A stretch of DNA of 46,175 nt from Mastigocoleus sp. MO_188.B34 (GCF_030065675.1 NZ_JASJDK010000026.1:1-46175); one strand, 5' to 3'; counted from the first letter of the stretch, positions 17,912 through 28,015 are shown. Translations and numbers: made by a program. Notes: generated by a model not told the origin, from the letters alone.

Positions 17912-18580
17912 CTAATCTGGTTTAATATTTGGGCAAATATTCCGGCTTTCTCCAACAGATGTTACTACACAGCCAGAATACTTTCCTGCTGGTGTCCGAG
18001 AAGATCCAAACACTACCAGTGCTTCTGTTTCAGATACATCACCGTGTTCGATTAGTAAATTATCACCGAAGAAACCTATTTGACTGATGCTTCTGAGGGG
18101 ATAGGTAGAAAACTCATCGGGTAAGGTTTTTTCTCCTGGTACTTGGACGCGGTAGATCGCATAATTTCGCCAACTAGATTGTGGTTGTAGCACAAATACA
18201 GCACTCTCTTGACTATCAGCGCATTCTTGCAACACTACTCCAACTGCAAGATTTCCAGTTTTTGGATCGAAACTGACTGCTTGGGGTACAAATCTCTTAC
18301 CAGATACATTTTGAACGGGTAAAGTTTTTAGAGTTTCACAATTTACACCGTCAATAACTTTAACATTCAAGCTGCTAGCTTTTATGCTTTGTGTTGTCTG
18401 ACCACTTTGAATTTTTAACTCAGTCCCATTATTAACAATATTTGCTGTGGGCAAAGATTGAGGTGATTTTTGAGAGATAGTTTGAGAGATAGTAGTTTGA
18501 TTAGTACGAGCGTTTGCTGCAACAAAAAATAAAATTGATGCTGTTGTTAGAAATATTGGTAAAAGTTTTTGATATTTCAT
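17912..18580 (-). CDS. Secreted hypothetical protein (paralogue of the next gene)
   Basis: About 222 residues from MKYQKLLPIFL, whose hydrophobic stretch is a signal peptide; the frame is open 12 codons further upstream. The mature part shares its whole plan with the protein encoded at 18737-19378: SLPTANI..(N/D)GT.LKIQ.GQTTQ, NLAVGVVLQEC, SWR.YAIYRVQ.PG.K.LPDEFS, GCVVTSVGE..NICP. Four or more conserved cysteines suggest disulphides outside the cytoplasm. I recognise no family. The two genes are tandem duplicates separated by about 155 bp, and both could be transcribed from upstream of the second. Confidence 0.75.
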   Translation of the reverse strand: MKYQKLLPIFLTTASILFFVAANARTNQTTISQTISQKSPQSLPTANIVNNGTELKIQSGQTTQSIKASSLNVKVIDGVNCETLKTLPVQNVSGKRFVPQAVSFDPKTGNLAVGVVLQECADSQESAVFVLQPQSSWRNYAIYRVQVPGEKTLPDEFSTYPLRSISQIGFFGDNLLIEHGDVSETEALVVFGSSRTPAGKYSGCVVTSVGESRNICPNIKPD

Positions 18581-18736
18581 TTTTTTGCGAACAATGATTC
18601 TGAGTGTATAAATCAAAATACATCTGTTTTTAATTAAATTTCGTACTATAAGTCATTAACTCTGCTTTAACCCGATCGCAGCAAATGTCGGGAACAGGAA
18701 ATGGGGAACACGAAGAAAAAAGAATCTATTCTATAA

Positions 18737-19378
18737 CTAATCTGAGATAACAATTGGACAAATATTCTGGTTTTCCCCGACAGAAGTTACTACACAGCCA
18801 TCATACTTTCCCGCTGGCTTCCCTGAATTCCCAAACACTAGCAATCCTTGTGAATCAGATGCATCACCATATTTGACCAGTAAATCATTAGCAAAAAAAC
18901 CTATTTTGATAATATTTCTAAAAGGATAGCTAGAAAATTCATCAGGTAAAGCTTTTCTTCCCGGTAGTTGCACCCGGTAAATAGCATAACTGCGCCAACT
19001 ACGCTGTGGTTCTAAGATAAATACAGCACTTTGCTGAATATCAAAACATTCTTGTAATACTACTCCAACCGCAAGATTTCCAGTTTTGGGATTGAAACTG
19101 AATCCTTGGGGAAGAAATCTTCTTCCAGCTAATCTCTGACTGGGGAGAATTTTTCTTGCTTGACAATTTAAACCATCAAGTACCCTCAGATTTAAGCGAC
19201 TAGCTTGGATAATTTGTGTTGTTTGACCATCTTGGATTTTTAACTTGGTTCCATCACTAATAATATTTGCTGTTGGTAAAGATTTCCTAGGTTTTTGAGT
19301 ATTCCCAACCGTTGCAGAGATGGGAAATAAAATCGATACCACAGTCAATAGTATTAAAAGAATCTTGTTATATTTCAT
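18737..19378 (-). CDS. Secreted hypothetical protein (tandem paralogue)
   Basis: 213 residues with a signal peptide (MKYNKILLILLTVVSILFPISA). It aligns end to end with the product of 17912-18580, including the paired Cys in NLAVGVVLQEC and the C-terminal GCVVTSVGENQNICP. It contains a hydrophobic strand pattern but no known catalytic motif. The start is supported by the matching N-terminus of the paralogue. Function unknown. Confidence 0.77.
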   Translation of the reverse strand: MKYNKILLILLTVVSILFPISATVGNTQKPRKSLPTANIISDGTKLKIQDGQTTQIIQASRLNLRVLDGLNCQARKILPSQRLAGRRFLPQGFSFNPKTGNLAVGVVLQECFDIQQSAVFILEPQRSWRSYAIYRVQLPGRKALPDEFSSYPFRNIIKIGFFANDLLVKYGDASDSQGLLVFGNSGKPAGKYDGCVVTSVGENQNICPIVISD

Positions 19379-19735
19379 TGCTAAGTCAAAAACTTGAAAC
19401 TTGAGTCAAACATTATTGTATTCGTACGAATAACATACACACTCATTACTCATCACAAATCCACTCCTCTAGAGAGGATATTATTCTCCTGAGTAAGTTA
19501 AAAGGGATATACTAAGCCACGGGTATCAGGGCTGTTGTTGGATTGGTAGCTAATTGATAATATCTACTTTTCCCCAATTTGGGTCTGGATCTGTACGTAA
19601 TCCTTGAAGAGTTGATAATAGGTCTAACACACCCTTGTATTTTAATCTGATATGGCGGTGCGTTACGGCGCAGCAACAACGGTGAGGTGACTAAAAAAAC
19701 ATTATTTTACACGCCGCCTAGCACACCCTACAATG
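19379..19735. other. Intergenic region with dispersed repeat
   Basis: No gene. A small hairpin GGAGAGGATATTATTCTCC lies at about 19473-19491. A degenerate dispersed repeat (GGTGCGTTACGGCGCAGC ... CGCCTAGCACACCCTAC) covers about 19655-19731, just downstream of purQ. Confidence 0.5.
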
Positions 19736-20410
19736 CTACGTCATTGCTACAACTTTTTCTAATAATCCTGTGAACATCTTCAGCCCGTCAGTACCCCCTA
19801 GCATTGGATCGGCTGCTCTTTCTGGATGAGGCATCATACCCAACACATTACCCTGAAGATTGCAAATCCCAGCAATATTATTTAACGAACCATTCGGGTT
19901 ATCACCTTCATAGCGAAATACCACTTGGTTGTTTTCCTCTAATTCCGCCAAAATAGCTTCACTTGCATAAAATTGTCCTTCACCGTGGGCAATGGGTAAA
20001 GTAATAACATCACCTTTGTCATAAGTCGTAGTCCAAGCTAGATCGTTACGTTCGACTATTAAAGGAGCGCGATCGCAAATAAAATGCATATCTCGATTTC
20101 GTACTAATATCCCTGGTAATAGTCCCGATTCAGTCAATACCTGAAAACCATTACAAATTCCCAGAACAAATTTACCTTGATTTGCATGTTCAATAACCTG
20201 TTGCATCACCGGGGAAAATCTGGCGATCGCACCACAACGTAAATAATCTCCGTAACTAAAACCACCAGGAATTACAATAACATCTACATCAGAAATATCA
20301 GTTTCTTGGTGCCAAATCATACGTGTTGGTTGCTTGAGAATATCTCGAGTTACGTAAGCAACATCGCGATCGCAATTTGAACCGGGAAAAACAATAACGC
20401 CAAACTTCAT
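19736..20410 (-). CDS. purQ: Phosphoribosylformylglycinamidine synthase, glutaminase subunit
   Basis: 224 residues, normal for PurQ. It supplies ammonia from glutamine to PurL in step four of purine synthesis (FGAR to FGAM). The class I amidotransferase triad is visible: C86 in GICNGFQ, H195 and E197 in MMPHPER. The oxyanion motif PGGFSYGDYLRCGA is intact. purS lies 231 bp upstream on the same strand; the gap holds repeats, yet the two are probably one transcript. purL is not in the window. Confidence 0.96.
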   Translation of the reverse strand: MKFGVIVFPGSNCDRDVAYVTRDILKQPTRMIWHQETDISDVDVIVIPGGFSYGDYLRCGAIARFSPVMQQVIEHANQGKFVLGICNGFQVLTESGLLPGILVRNRDMHFICDRAPLIVERNDLAWTTTYDKGDVITLPIAHGEGQFYASEAILAELEENNQVVFRYEGDNPNGSLNNIAGICNLQGNVLGMMPHPERAADPMLGGTDGLKMFTGLLEKVVAMT

Positions 20411-20641
20411 TTTTTATTGGTAATTGGTAATTAGTAACTGGTAATTGGTAACTGGTAACTGGTATACGCCCGTACTGCTAACGCAGTGTTAGCGAAGCGT
20501 GACGCGTAAGTGTCATATGGTAATTGGTAATTGGTGACTCTAGCCCGTAAGGGCTTGGCGTTAACCATAACCTGACAACTGTTAGCGGATCCGTAGGTAG
20601 CGCAGCTATAGCGTGCGCGACAGCGGATTAACTGTTAATTG
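20411..20641. repeat. STRR and REP-like repeats between purS and purQ
   Basis: GGTAATT/GGTAACT heptamers at about 20418-20463 are followed by palindromic stretches: GCTAACGCAGTGTTAGCG, AGCCCGTAAGGGCT and GCGCAGCTATAGCGTGCGCG. Their location inside a likely operon suggests effects on mRNA stability, which is not shown. Confidence 0.75.
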
Positions 20642-20920
20642 TCAAATAATTCCCGTTTGTGTTTCTACTTCTCTCATGTCAAAGCGATAGTTTTCAATCA
20701 CAGGATTAGCTAGCATGGTGTCACAAATACGATCAAGATTTTCTCGGGCAATTCTCTCGTTAGGAGCTGTAATATTTAATTCAATGTACTTACCAATTCT
20801 CACTTGTTCGACCGTACTGAATCCTAATTGTTGAAGTCCAGATTCTACAGCTGTTCCGGCTGGGTCTAATACAGAAGGACGAAGAGTAACAAAAATTTTA
20901 ACTTGATATTTACTTTGCAC
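20642..20920 (-). CDS. purS: Phosphoribosylformylglycinamidine synthase subunit PurS
   Basis: 92 residues with the PurS fold pattern: VKIFVTLRPSVLDPAGTAVE, GLQQLGFSTVEQVRIGKYIE, and NPVIENYRF near the end. PurS is the small subunit bridging PurL and PurQ in the three-part FGAM synthase. It lies upstream of purQ on the same strand. Confidence 0.95.
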   Translation of the reverse strand: MQSKYQVKIFVTLRPSVLDPAGTAVESGLQQLGFSTVEQVRIGKYIELNITAPNERIARENLDRICDTMLANPVIENYRFDMREVETQTGII

Positions 20921-21421
20921 TAGTTTTAATTGAATACTGCTACGCTAATACTATTATTTTTCTGCGATACTTGGGTATTTGCAATATTATCAAAGCATAT
21001 GCAGTTCTCAAATTAGATTTAAGCACAAGAGCTTTCAACCTGAATAACTATGAGCTAAGCCACATCTATAGCGCTACGCGCAAGTAAAAAGTAAAAAGTA
21101 AAAAGTAAAAAGTAAAAAGTAAAAAGTAAAAAGTCAGTCTAAGGCTATCGCCAAGACTTACGTCTCACTTCGTTAACGCTCCGCTAACGTAGCGTGTCCG
21201 TAGGACATAAGCCTGAGACGTATGGCTTTTAGGGTTAATACATGTCCTAACCTAACTTCGTAGTGCTATATATTTGTTTTTTTTATAAAATGAAGTCCTA
21301 ACGAGGTAAATTTCCGACTTACTCAGAACGAAGTAATCTTAATTTAAATGTGGGTGAAGAATTTCTCTAATATCAATTCTGCCAGTCTTCAATTATAACC
21401 AGTGGAAATTATAATTTTTTT
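20921..21421. other. Intergenic region with AAAAAGT repeats and palindromes
   Basis: Seven AAAAAGT-type heptamers at about 21085-21134. A palindromic block then covers about 21140-21230 and includes GCGTGTCCGTAGGACATAA at 21192-21210, a motif repeated at 28049, 29564 and 29655. The remaining ~180 bp before the Fur-family gene probably hold its promoter. Confidence 0.65.
21392..21415 (+). promoter_or_regulatory. Possible operator dyad before the Fur-family gene
   Basis: ATTATAA at 21392-21398 is the exact reverse complement of TTATAAT at 21409-21415, centred just before the start codon. A Fur-family repressor controlling its own gene would bind about here. This is inference from symmetry only. 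Confidence 0.3.
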
Positions 21422-21826
21422 ATGAAAGTAATACGCACTCGCTCTCAAGAAAGAGTTTTGAGGCTACTCAAAACAATTAAACACAGTATTTCTGCACAAG
21501 ATATTTATATTAAATTGCGTAAAAGAAACCAAGGGATAGGTTTAGCAACGGTTTATCGCTCTTTAGAAGCCTTAAAACTTGAAGGCTTAGTACAAGTAAG
21601 AACCTTGAGTAATGGTGAGGCAGTTTACAGCTTAATAAAACAAGATAAACATTATTTGACTTGCCTGCAATGTGGTAATTCTATTCCCATTAAGCAATGC
21701 CCAGTTAATCAACTAGAAAGTGATTTGCAAAATAATCATAACTTTAAAATCTTTTATCATACCTTAGAATTCTTCGGTTTATGTAATCACTGTCAAATAC
21801 AACAAGCAGCAGAAGAAACTGCATGA
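21422..21826 (+). CDS. zur: Fur-family metalloregulator, probably Zur (FurB)
   Basis: 134 residues. The N-terminal winged helix has the Fur recognition region (GIGLATVYRSLEALKLEG). The dimerisation half carries metal-binding histidines and two Cys pairs: CLQC with the later CNHC. The absence of a His-rich HHHH stretch and the short length fit the Zur/FurB branch of cyanobacteria better than FurA or PerR, as I remember them; this subfamily call is moderate. Zur represses zinc uptake genes when zinc is sufficient. It stands alone, with a TA-rich dyad over the start region. Confidence 0.85.
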   Translation: MKVIRTRSQERVLRLLKTIKHSISAQDIYIKLRKRNQGIGLATVYRSLEALKLEGLVQVRTLSNGEAVYSLIKQDKHYLTCLQCGNSIPIKQCPVNQLESDLQNNHNFKIFYHTLEFFGLCNHCQIQQAAEETA

Positions 21827-22100
21827 ACTCATCATCTTATTGAAGTTGTTGACATACATGGAAACAAAATATTGCTCTCCCTTCCCTGTTCTCTGTTTCC
21901 TTTCATCAACGTTCGGCTTATCGCCTTCTAAGTGTGGAAATTTTAAAGTAAATTGATTTTAAAAGTTAAGAGTTAAGAGTTTGAAAAATCAAAACCCTTA
22001 ACTCTCAAATTTCAATAACCTAAACTTTCTATGACAGCTGGTTATTGGTTAGCGGAGAAATTTAAATATTGGAAAGTCGGAACAATATCGAAAAAATTTA

Positions 22101-23084
22101 TTAACTAAAATTTCCGTTACTACTAATGCTAGCATCAACCTGACTATCGGAAACTATTGATCTGATGCCTTCTAAAGTACCAGGAATAGTGCGAGGATCC
22201 ATAAACATAACCTTGCTACTACCACTTTTACCGATCGTTGCTCCCATGTCAAGATATCCCAAAGCAAGTAACACTTCTAAAGCTTGTTTGGCTGTGGCAT
22301 GAGTTTGCATTTTTTGGGAGATAATATCTGTGGCTTCAGCGATAGCTTGGGCTTGAAGAATCTGTTGTTGGCGCTCTGCTTGGGCTCTAAGTACTACAGC
22401 TTTTTGATCCGCTTCTGCTCCCAGAATTACAGCTTTTTGATGGGCTTCTGCTTCTAATACTTGAGCATCAGCTTTACCTTTCGCGGAGTTAACAGCAGAT
22501 TCCCTTTCCCCTTCCGAAGTTAAAATAGCTGCGCGTTTACGTCTTTCTGCGGACATTTGGAGTTCCATTGCTTCCAACACTGCTGGTGCAGGAATAATGT
22601 CTCGCAGTTCCACCCTTGTCACTTTTACGCCCCAAGGATCGGTAGCAATATCCAAATCTCTTAATAAAATTTCATTAATTTGAGCGCGAGCGGTAAAGGT
22701 ATCATCAAGCTCGAGTTTACCCATTTCGGCGCGGACTTGGGTTAGTACCAAATTTGTCATGGCTGAATGGAGATTTTCGACTTTATAGTAAGCTTTCTCC
22801 ATATCCACAATCCGCCAATATACAACTGCATCTACGGTAATTGAGACGTTATCGCGGGTAATACATTGCTGGGGAGGAATATCTAAAACTTTTTCTCGGA
22901 TAGTTTGTTTGTAAACAATATTGTCTAAAAAGGGGACAACAAAATTTAACCCTGGTTCTAATTTCTTGTTGTAGCTACCTAATCTTTCGACTAAAGCCTC
23001 ATTACCTTGGTTTACAACTTTAACCGAACCAACTAGACCTGAACCCCCAAATACCAACAATATTAATAAAAATAATTGCTCCAT
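22101..23084 (-). CDS. SPFH/band 7 membrane protein (stomatin/QmcA-like)
   Basis: 327 residues: one N-terminal transmembrane helix (about 3-23), an SPFH domain (about 25-200; [25 protein letters not shown]) and a long Ala/Glu-rich coiled coil ([20 protein letters not shown]) for oligomerisation. Such proteins form membrane ring scaffolds with NfeD partners or proteases. The NfeD-like gene lies 245 bp upstream on the same strand, the classical partnership. Length and layout are typical of the paraslipin/QmcA group. Confidence 0.92.
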   Translation of the reverse strand: MEQLFLLILLVFGGSGLVGSVKVVNQGNEALVERLGSYNKKLEPGLNFVVPFLDNIVYKQTIREKVLDIPPQQCITRDNVSITVDAVVYWRIVDMEKAYYKVENLHSAMTNLVLTQVRAEMGKLELDDTFTARAQINEILLRDLDIATDPWGVKVTRVELRDIIPAPAVLEAMELQMSAERRKRAAILTSEGERESAVNSAKGKADAQVLEAEAHQKAVILGAEADQKAVVLRAQAERQQQILQAQAIAEATDIISQKMQTHATAKQALEVLLALGYLDMGATIGKSGSSKVMFMDPRTIPGTLEGIRSIVSDSQVDASISSNGNFS

Positions 23085-23096
23085 TTTGATTCTCCC

Positions 23097-23328
23097 TATT
23101 TTTGATTTGGTGATTTTGATTTGGTGATTTTGATTTGGTGATATTTATTTGGTGATAATTGAATCTGGCAGTAATTTGATCGGGTAACTATTTAATTTGG
23201 TAATGTTTTGACTTGATAATTTGTGGATTTGCTAATTCTTGGATTTAGTGATTCTTGGATTTGGTGATTCTTGAATTTAGTGATTATTGGATTTACTAAT
23301 GTTTGATAGTTTGATTTGGTAATAAATA
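23097..23328. repeat. TGATTTGGTGATTT repeats between nfeD-like and SPFH genes
   Basis: Imperfect units around GATTTGGTGATTT/GGATTTAGTGATTCTT repeat for about 200 bp, first closely spaced and then increasingly diverged. Confidence 0.85.
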
Positions 23329-23760
23329 TTAAGAATGTAAAAGATTTTCAGGCATCACTATTAAAGTTGTACCTTCTCGTCCTACAACATATACTGGTGC
23401 GTTGGGTGCGATCGCTAATTTTGCATCGTCACATCTCGCTCGCCAGGAACTACCTTCATACAAAACTCTCCCAGCTTTACCCGGAGGAATTTCTGTTAAA
23501 GTTTCAGCAATAATTGCTTCGCGAATTTTAGATTTTCTTTTGGGGTGGGATATCAGACGCCGTGTGTATACTACCGAAAATGTGGAAAGGGATAACCAAG
23601 CCAAACCTTGTAGCCACACATTTCCAATGAACAGGGACATTATCGCAACTAAAATGGCACTGATACCCATCATCAAAGCTACAAAAGCTGTTGGTAAGAA
23701 CAGTTCTGTTAAACATAGACCTGCTCCAAAGATGAGCCAGATTAAAGTAATGTTTGGCAT
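23329..23760 (-). CDS. NfeD-like membrane protein
   Basis: 143 residues. Two to three transmembrane helices (about residues 1-65) are followed by a soluble OB-fold domain (ETLTEIPPGKAGRVLYEGSSWRARC...APVYVVGREGTTLIV) typical of short NfeD proteins. NfeD partners stomatin-like SPFH proteins in membrane quality control or lipid-domain organisation. It precedes the SPFH gene on the same strand. Confidence 0.9.
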   Translation of the reverse strand: MPNITLIWLIFGAGLCLTELFLPTAFVALMMGISAILVAIMSLFIGNVWLQGLAWLSLSTFSVVYTRRLISHPKRKSKIREAIIAETLTEIPPGKAGRVLYEGSSWRARCDDAKLAIAPNAPVYVVGREGTTLIVMPENLLHS

Positions 23761-24210
23761 AGTGCTGCCTTATAAATTACATTCTTGAAAATGTATGTAT
23801 TTATAATTTAGATACAGTTGTCCACTAGTATATTTTGGTAAATGTATGCTAAGTATTTATACTTTACACTCCGATTCTTCACTAACCGATAACAGTGACC
23901 AGTGGAAAAACTAATATGACATAACGCGGTGAATTTTTAGTACAAGCGCGCAAAGGTAATTTAGTTACTGGCTGCGCGTTAGCAAATTAACTAATGTTAA
24001 CTGTGGAAGACTATTAATCATATATAGTCTAATCTAAATTTTTTGAATTTGGCGGTAAGTTTTCATCTAAGTTTACTTGTTTCATTTTTTATTTTTTGTT
24101 TTTCGATTCTTAATTTTTACTAACTAACTCTTAATTCTTAATTCTTACCTCCTGATTCTTAACTCTTGATTATTAATTATTAATTCTTAAGCTCTTGGAT
24201 TTATACTGGT
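23761..24210. other. Intergenic region with TTAATTCT repeats
   Basis: No open frame of note. The half nearest the phosphatase gene (about 24100-24190) is filled with TTCTTAATTCTTA / TGATTATTAATTA repeats. The remainder is AT-rich with a short GCGCGTTAGC-type repeat near 23970. Confidence 0.55.
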
Positions 24211-26286
24211 ATGATTTCTAGCCAAATAACTCAATCAACAATTTATTGCACTAACCCGGAGTGCGAGTTTCCCATTAATCAAATCGGCAATACTTTTTGT
24301 GCGGGCTGTCAAACACCTCTAATTCGACGTTATTTGTGGGCTGTTGGGGATGGAGTAGAGCAAGTACCATTGGGAGAAAAAATGGGGGAGCGATACGAAG
24401 TGATTGCACCTCGTCTATGGCTCGACACTAAACCTGGTATGTCGCCATATATACCTGAAGCTGATTCTTTACCGCCGGAAATAATTCCATATTCTCCACT
24501 GTATTCTCTGCGGTTACACTTACCGACTATTTATGGTTTTACTAAGCTACCAACAGGTACGGATAATATTATTTTGTTAGACAATTTACCTGTAGATGAA
24601 ACTGGCGGTCTTTATCCATCAATTACTGATTCATGGGAAAAAGTAAGTCCGGTTCGTCAAGTATATTGGTTATGGCAAATTCTCCAATTGTGGACGCCAC
24701 TTAAGGAGCAAAATGTTGCAAGTAGTCTGTTAGTCGCGGATAATTTGCGCGTTCAAGGTTGGTGTGTTCGATTATTAGAACTTACGGCAGATTCCTTATC
24801 TGATACTCAGTCACTGAGTATTAAAAAATTAGCAGAGACCTGGCAAAGTTGGGTAAAGCTAACTAAGTCAAATGTATCGACGGTGTTACAGGAAGTAATC
24901 ACCCAAATGCAGAGTGATGAGGTAGAGCTAACAGAAATTCAGCACCAACTTAATCAATTACTACTTTCATTAGCTGGCGAATTACCCCTAACTTTGGAAC
25001 TTGTCGGTGGAACAGATACTGGTCCAGTCTTAAGTAAAAATGAAGATGCTTGCTTTCCCCTAAGTAAAGATGCTGATGATTCCTTATTACCCAACTTAGC
25101 AGTTATTTGCGATGGAATTGGTGGACATCAAGGGGGCGAAGTTGCTAGTAATTTGGCGGTACAGTCGGTAAAATTACAGATACAAGCCTTTTTGAATGAA
25201 ATTGCGCTACAAAAAGAACTAACATCTCCAGATTTAATAAAGGAGCAACTACAAGCAAGTTTACGGGTTGTAAATAACTTAATTTATACAGCCAACAACG
25301 AACAAAACCGCGTTGCCAGGGAGCGAATGGCGACCACCATTGTTATGGGGGTTCAAGTACCGCAGTCAGTGCAGACTTTTTCGGGTCGGAAGTCGGGAAA
25401 TGCCCATGAATTGTATATTGTTAATGTGGGTGATAGTCGTGCATATTGGATTACTGCTGAATATTGTCAGTTGCTGACTGTAGATGATGATGTAGTGGGA
25501 AGGGAAGTACGAAGTGGACGTCGTTTATATCAGCAAGCATTGCATTGTGAGGATGCTTCTGCTTTAACTCAAGCTTTGGGAACGAAAGACGGAGAATTAT
25601 TGCAACCATCGGTGCAAAGATTCATTGTTGAAGAAGATGGTTTGTTGCTACTATGTTCCGATGGGTTAAGCGATAATAATTGGGTACAACAGTCATGGCG
25701 GAGTTTTGCTGTTCCAGTTTTAGCTGAGCAGGTTTCCTTGCAAGAAACTTTAGATTCTTGGATCCGATTAGCAAACATGAAAAATGGTCATGACAATACT
25801 TCAATTGTTTTGATTCATTGTCGGGTATCTCCTGAATATCCATCCCTGAGCAGTCATCTTCTAAGTAGTGATTCCCTTAGTACTAATTCTTTAAGTGATA
25901 ATTCTTCAGATAACATAAGTGAAACAATTGCATTTACTGAATCTGCTTCAGAATCTGAAGTTAAACATCTAGATCTGGATTTAGATTTAACTTTACCGGA
26001 CCCAGAAGAAGATATTTCCTCAACAACTCCAATCTCAGAAAGTTCTACACCAGAAAGTTCAACCCCAGATAATTCAAGTTCTGAAAAAGTTGCATCTCCC
26101 AAAGGTTCTAAGAAGGGTACTTCCCTCGGGGTATTAATATTGAGTTTAAGTTTACTGGGTTTAATATTTGCAAGTGCTGCGGGAATCATTTTCTGGAGAC
26201 GAAATTCTCCGAAAACTTTCAACCAAACTTGTAAGCAACTTCCACCAGTTTTAGAGGAAATTTGTCCACCGCAGGGTGAGGAGTAA
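24211..26286 (+). CDS. PP2C-type protein phosphatase with zinc ribbon and C-terminal membrane helix
   Basis: 691 residues. The N-terminus has a zinc-ribbon pattern (YCTNPECEFP...TFCAGCQTP). A poorly conserved region of about 200 residues follows. Residues ~260-530 form a PP2C/PPM phosphatase with metal-binding motifs SKNEDACFPL, ICDGIGGHQGG, NVGDSRAYW, LCSDGLSDN and GHDNTS. A Ser/Glu-rich linker leads to one transmembrane helix near the C-terminus (about 640-665) and a short Cys-containing tail. It dephosphorylates Ser/Thr proteins, probably opposing membrane Hanks-type kinases. No kinase is nearby. Confidence 0.9.
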   Translation: MISSQITQSTIYCTNPECEFPINQIGNTFCAGCQTPLIRRYLWAVGDGVEQVPLGEKMGERYEVIAPRLWLDTKPGMSPYIPEADSLPPEIIPYSPLYSLRLHLPTIYGFTKLPTGTDNIILLDNLPVDETGGLYPSITDSWEKVSPVRQVYWLWQILQLWTPLKEQNVASSLLVADNLRVQGWCVRLLELTADSLSDTQSLSIKKLAETWQSWVKLTKSNVSTVLQEVITQMQSDEVELTEIQHQLNQLLLSLAGELPLTLELVGGTDTGPVLSKNEDACFPLSKDADDSLLPNLAVICDGIGGHQGGEVASNLAVQSVKLQIQAFLNEIALQKELTSPDLIKEQLQASLRVVNNLIYTANNEQNRVARERMATTIVMGVQVPQSVQTFSGRKSGNAHELYIVNVGDSRAYWITAEYCQLLTVDDDVVGREVRSGRRLYQQALHCEDASALTQALGTKDGELLQPSVQRFIVEEDGLLLLCSDGLSDNNWVQQSWRSFAVPVLAEQVSLQETLDSWIRLANMKNGHDNTSIVLIHCRVSPEYPSLSSHLLSSDSLSTNSLSDNSSDNISETIAFTESASESEVKHLDLDLDLTLPDPEEDISSTTPISESSTPESSTPDNSSSEKVASPKGSKKGTSLGVLILSLSLLGLIFASAAGIIFWRRNSPKTFNQTCKQLPPVLEEICPPQGEE

Positions 26287-26570
26287 GGAGTAAGGAGTAA
26301 GGAGTAAGGAGTAAGGAGTAAGAAGTAAGGAGTAATGTTAGCGCCTAGCGTTAGCGTACTGTAGGTATTGCGGGGCGCGACCTAGCGTAAGCGTACTGTA
26401 AGTATTGCGCACAGTAATGAGTGAGGAGTAATAAGTAATGAGTGAAGAATTTCTAATTAGCAATTACCGATTACCAATTACCGATTACCGATTACCAATT
26501 ACCGATTACCAATTACCGATTACCGATTACCGATTACCGATTACCAATTACCGATTAGCAATTACTAATC
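26280..26570. repeat. STRR arrays (AGGAGTA and CCGATTA units)
   Basis: AAGGAGT heptamers at 26280-26335. A REP-like block with repeated GCGTACTGTA(G/A)GTATTGCG at about 26345-26410. CCGATTA/CCAATTA heptamers at about 26464-26555. The array runs up to the start of the DUF547 gene. Confidence 0.9.
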
Positions 26571-27275
26571 ATGCTTGATTTTACAGTTTGGGATGAATTA
26601 CTTCGTCGGTATATAAACGAAAAGGGACTGGTAAATTATGCTGCTTGGAAACGGGAACAACCCCAGGTACTGGCTAATTGGTTGTCGAGTCTCCAGGGTA
26701 TGGAACTTAATTCAGATGCTAGTTCTTCAGAACAGTTAGCATTATGGATTAATTTGTATAATGCATTTACCATTGCAACAATTTTAGAAAAATATCCCAT
26801 CAAGTCGGTTCTTCCCAAAATTTTTGATCGTATTCCTAACTGGATTGCTTTTTTGTGGTTTTTTCAACGTCGAATTTATGATGCTTTTGGTAAAAGTTAT
26901 AGTTTGGCTGAAATCGAAAATCAAATTCTTCGCCAAGATTTACAGGAACCACGAATTCATTTTGCTATTGTTTGTGCTTCGGTCGGTTGTCCCCTACTGC
27001 GATCGCAAGCTTATCTTCCCGAACTAGTTGAACAGCAATTAGATGAAGATGCTCGTCGTTTTATTAATAATCCCGATAAGGTTCAATACAATTCTGCTTC
27101 GGGAACTCTTTACTGTAATAAAATCTTCAAGTGGTATCGCCAAGATTTTCTGTCGGTAGCAAATTCAATTCCAGAATATATTCGTTCCTATCTAGAAACA
27201 GATTTACCTTTAACTGCGAATACAGCGATCGCTTACCTCTACTATGACTGGAGTTTAAATCAACGAATATCTTGA
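26571..27275 (+). CDS. DUF547 domain protein
   Basis: 234 residues, nearly all one DUF547 domain: ALWINLYNAFTI, LAEIENQILR, RIHFAIVCASVGCPLLRS and FKWYRQDF. The conserved Cys in CASVGCP is a recognised feature and has been compared with papain-like active sites. No signal peptide. The function is not established for the family. The last 16 bp overlap the end of the convergent glycosyltransferase gene. Confidence 0.88.
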   Translation: MLDFTVWDELLRRYINEKGLVNYAAWKREQPQVLANWLSSLQGMELNSDASSSEQLALWINLYNAFTIATILEKYPIKSVLPKIFDRIPNWIAFLWFFQRRIYDAFGKSYSLAEIENQILRQDLQEPRIHFAIVCASVGCPLLRSQAYLPELVEQQLDEDARRFINNPDKVQYNSASGTLYCNKIFKWYRQDFLSVANSIPEYIRSYLETDLPLTANTAIAYLYYDWSLNQRIS

Positions 27276-28015
27276 TAAAACCGTTTGAGATAATTTGCAT
27301 CTACACCTATTCCCCATAAAACCCCGATGTAAATGTAAATTGCAGTTGCTTTCCAAGCACCCCACCGAGCTACCCGACGGTCGGAACTTTGCACTATGCG
27401 GTTAACTAAACGAATTCGTCCTTTGCGAGCAAGTTTGCAACATAAATTTCCATCTTCCATGATGGGTAAATTGTCATCAAATCCCCCACATTCCCAAAAA
27501 TCATTGCGACGACAAAATATTACTTGATCTCCAAATAACAAACGTAATCCTTTCCAAAATGAAAGAGGTTTGAAAATTAAAGGAGCGTAATAAGTTTTCA
27601 AGTAATTATGTAGAGAAATTCCCCACCGCGTTGAATTAGACCCAACCATCAGAGAAATAAATCCTCCAGCAGCAACTTTTGGATCTGTTAGGGTTTTTTG
27701 AATAATTGCGATCGCATCATTTGGTAACCAAGTATCCGCATGCAAAAAACAAAGAATATCTCCTGTTGCAATATCTGCACCTTGATTCATTTGAATGGAA
27801 CGACCGCGCTTTGAACTAAATATAATTTTTGTTTTGATTGATTGGGAAAATAATTCAAAACTAGTTTTTACCCGATCTACTGTTTCATCTTCGCTTCCTG
27901 CATCGATGACTATAACTTCGTGAGGTGGAGGGTTGAGTACAGTTAATTGCTGTAACGTCTGTTGAATTGTGCTTTCTTCGTTTAGAGCAGGAATAATTAT
28001 CGAAACGTCCGACAT
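27260..28015 (-). CDS. Family 2 glycosyltransferase (TIGR04283-like)
   Basis: About 251 residues from MSDVSIIIPALNEESTI. The frame is open to 28072, but the upstream codons are translated repeat DNA. GT-A features: VSIIIPALNEE, VIDAGSEDETVD and the metal-binding FLHADTWLP. The acceptor-side motif GGFDDNLPIMEDGNLCCKL (E-D) is present and a hydrophobic C-terminal segment may touch the membrane. The family transfers an unidentified sugar, and in other bacteria it sits beside TIGR04282 and SAM-enzyme genes, not seen here. Confidence 0.87.
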   Translation of the reverse strand: MSDVSIIIPALNEESTIQQTLQQLTVLNPPPHEVIVIDAGSEDETVDRVKTSFELFSQSIKTKIIFSSKRGRSIQMNQGADIATGDILCFLHADTWLPNDAIAIIQKTLTDPKVAAGGFISLMVGSNSTRWGISLHNYLKTYYAPLIFKPLSFWKGLRLLFGDQVIFCRRNDFWECGGFDDNLPIMEDGNLCCKLARKGRIRLVNRIVQSSDRRVARWGAWKATAIYIYIGVLWGIGVDANYLKRFYQDIR

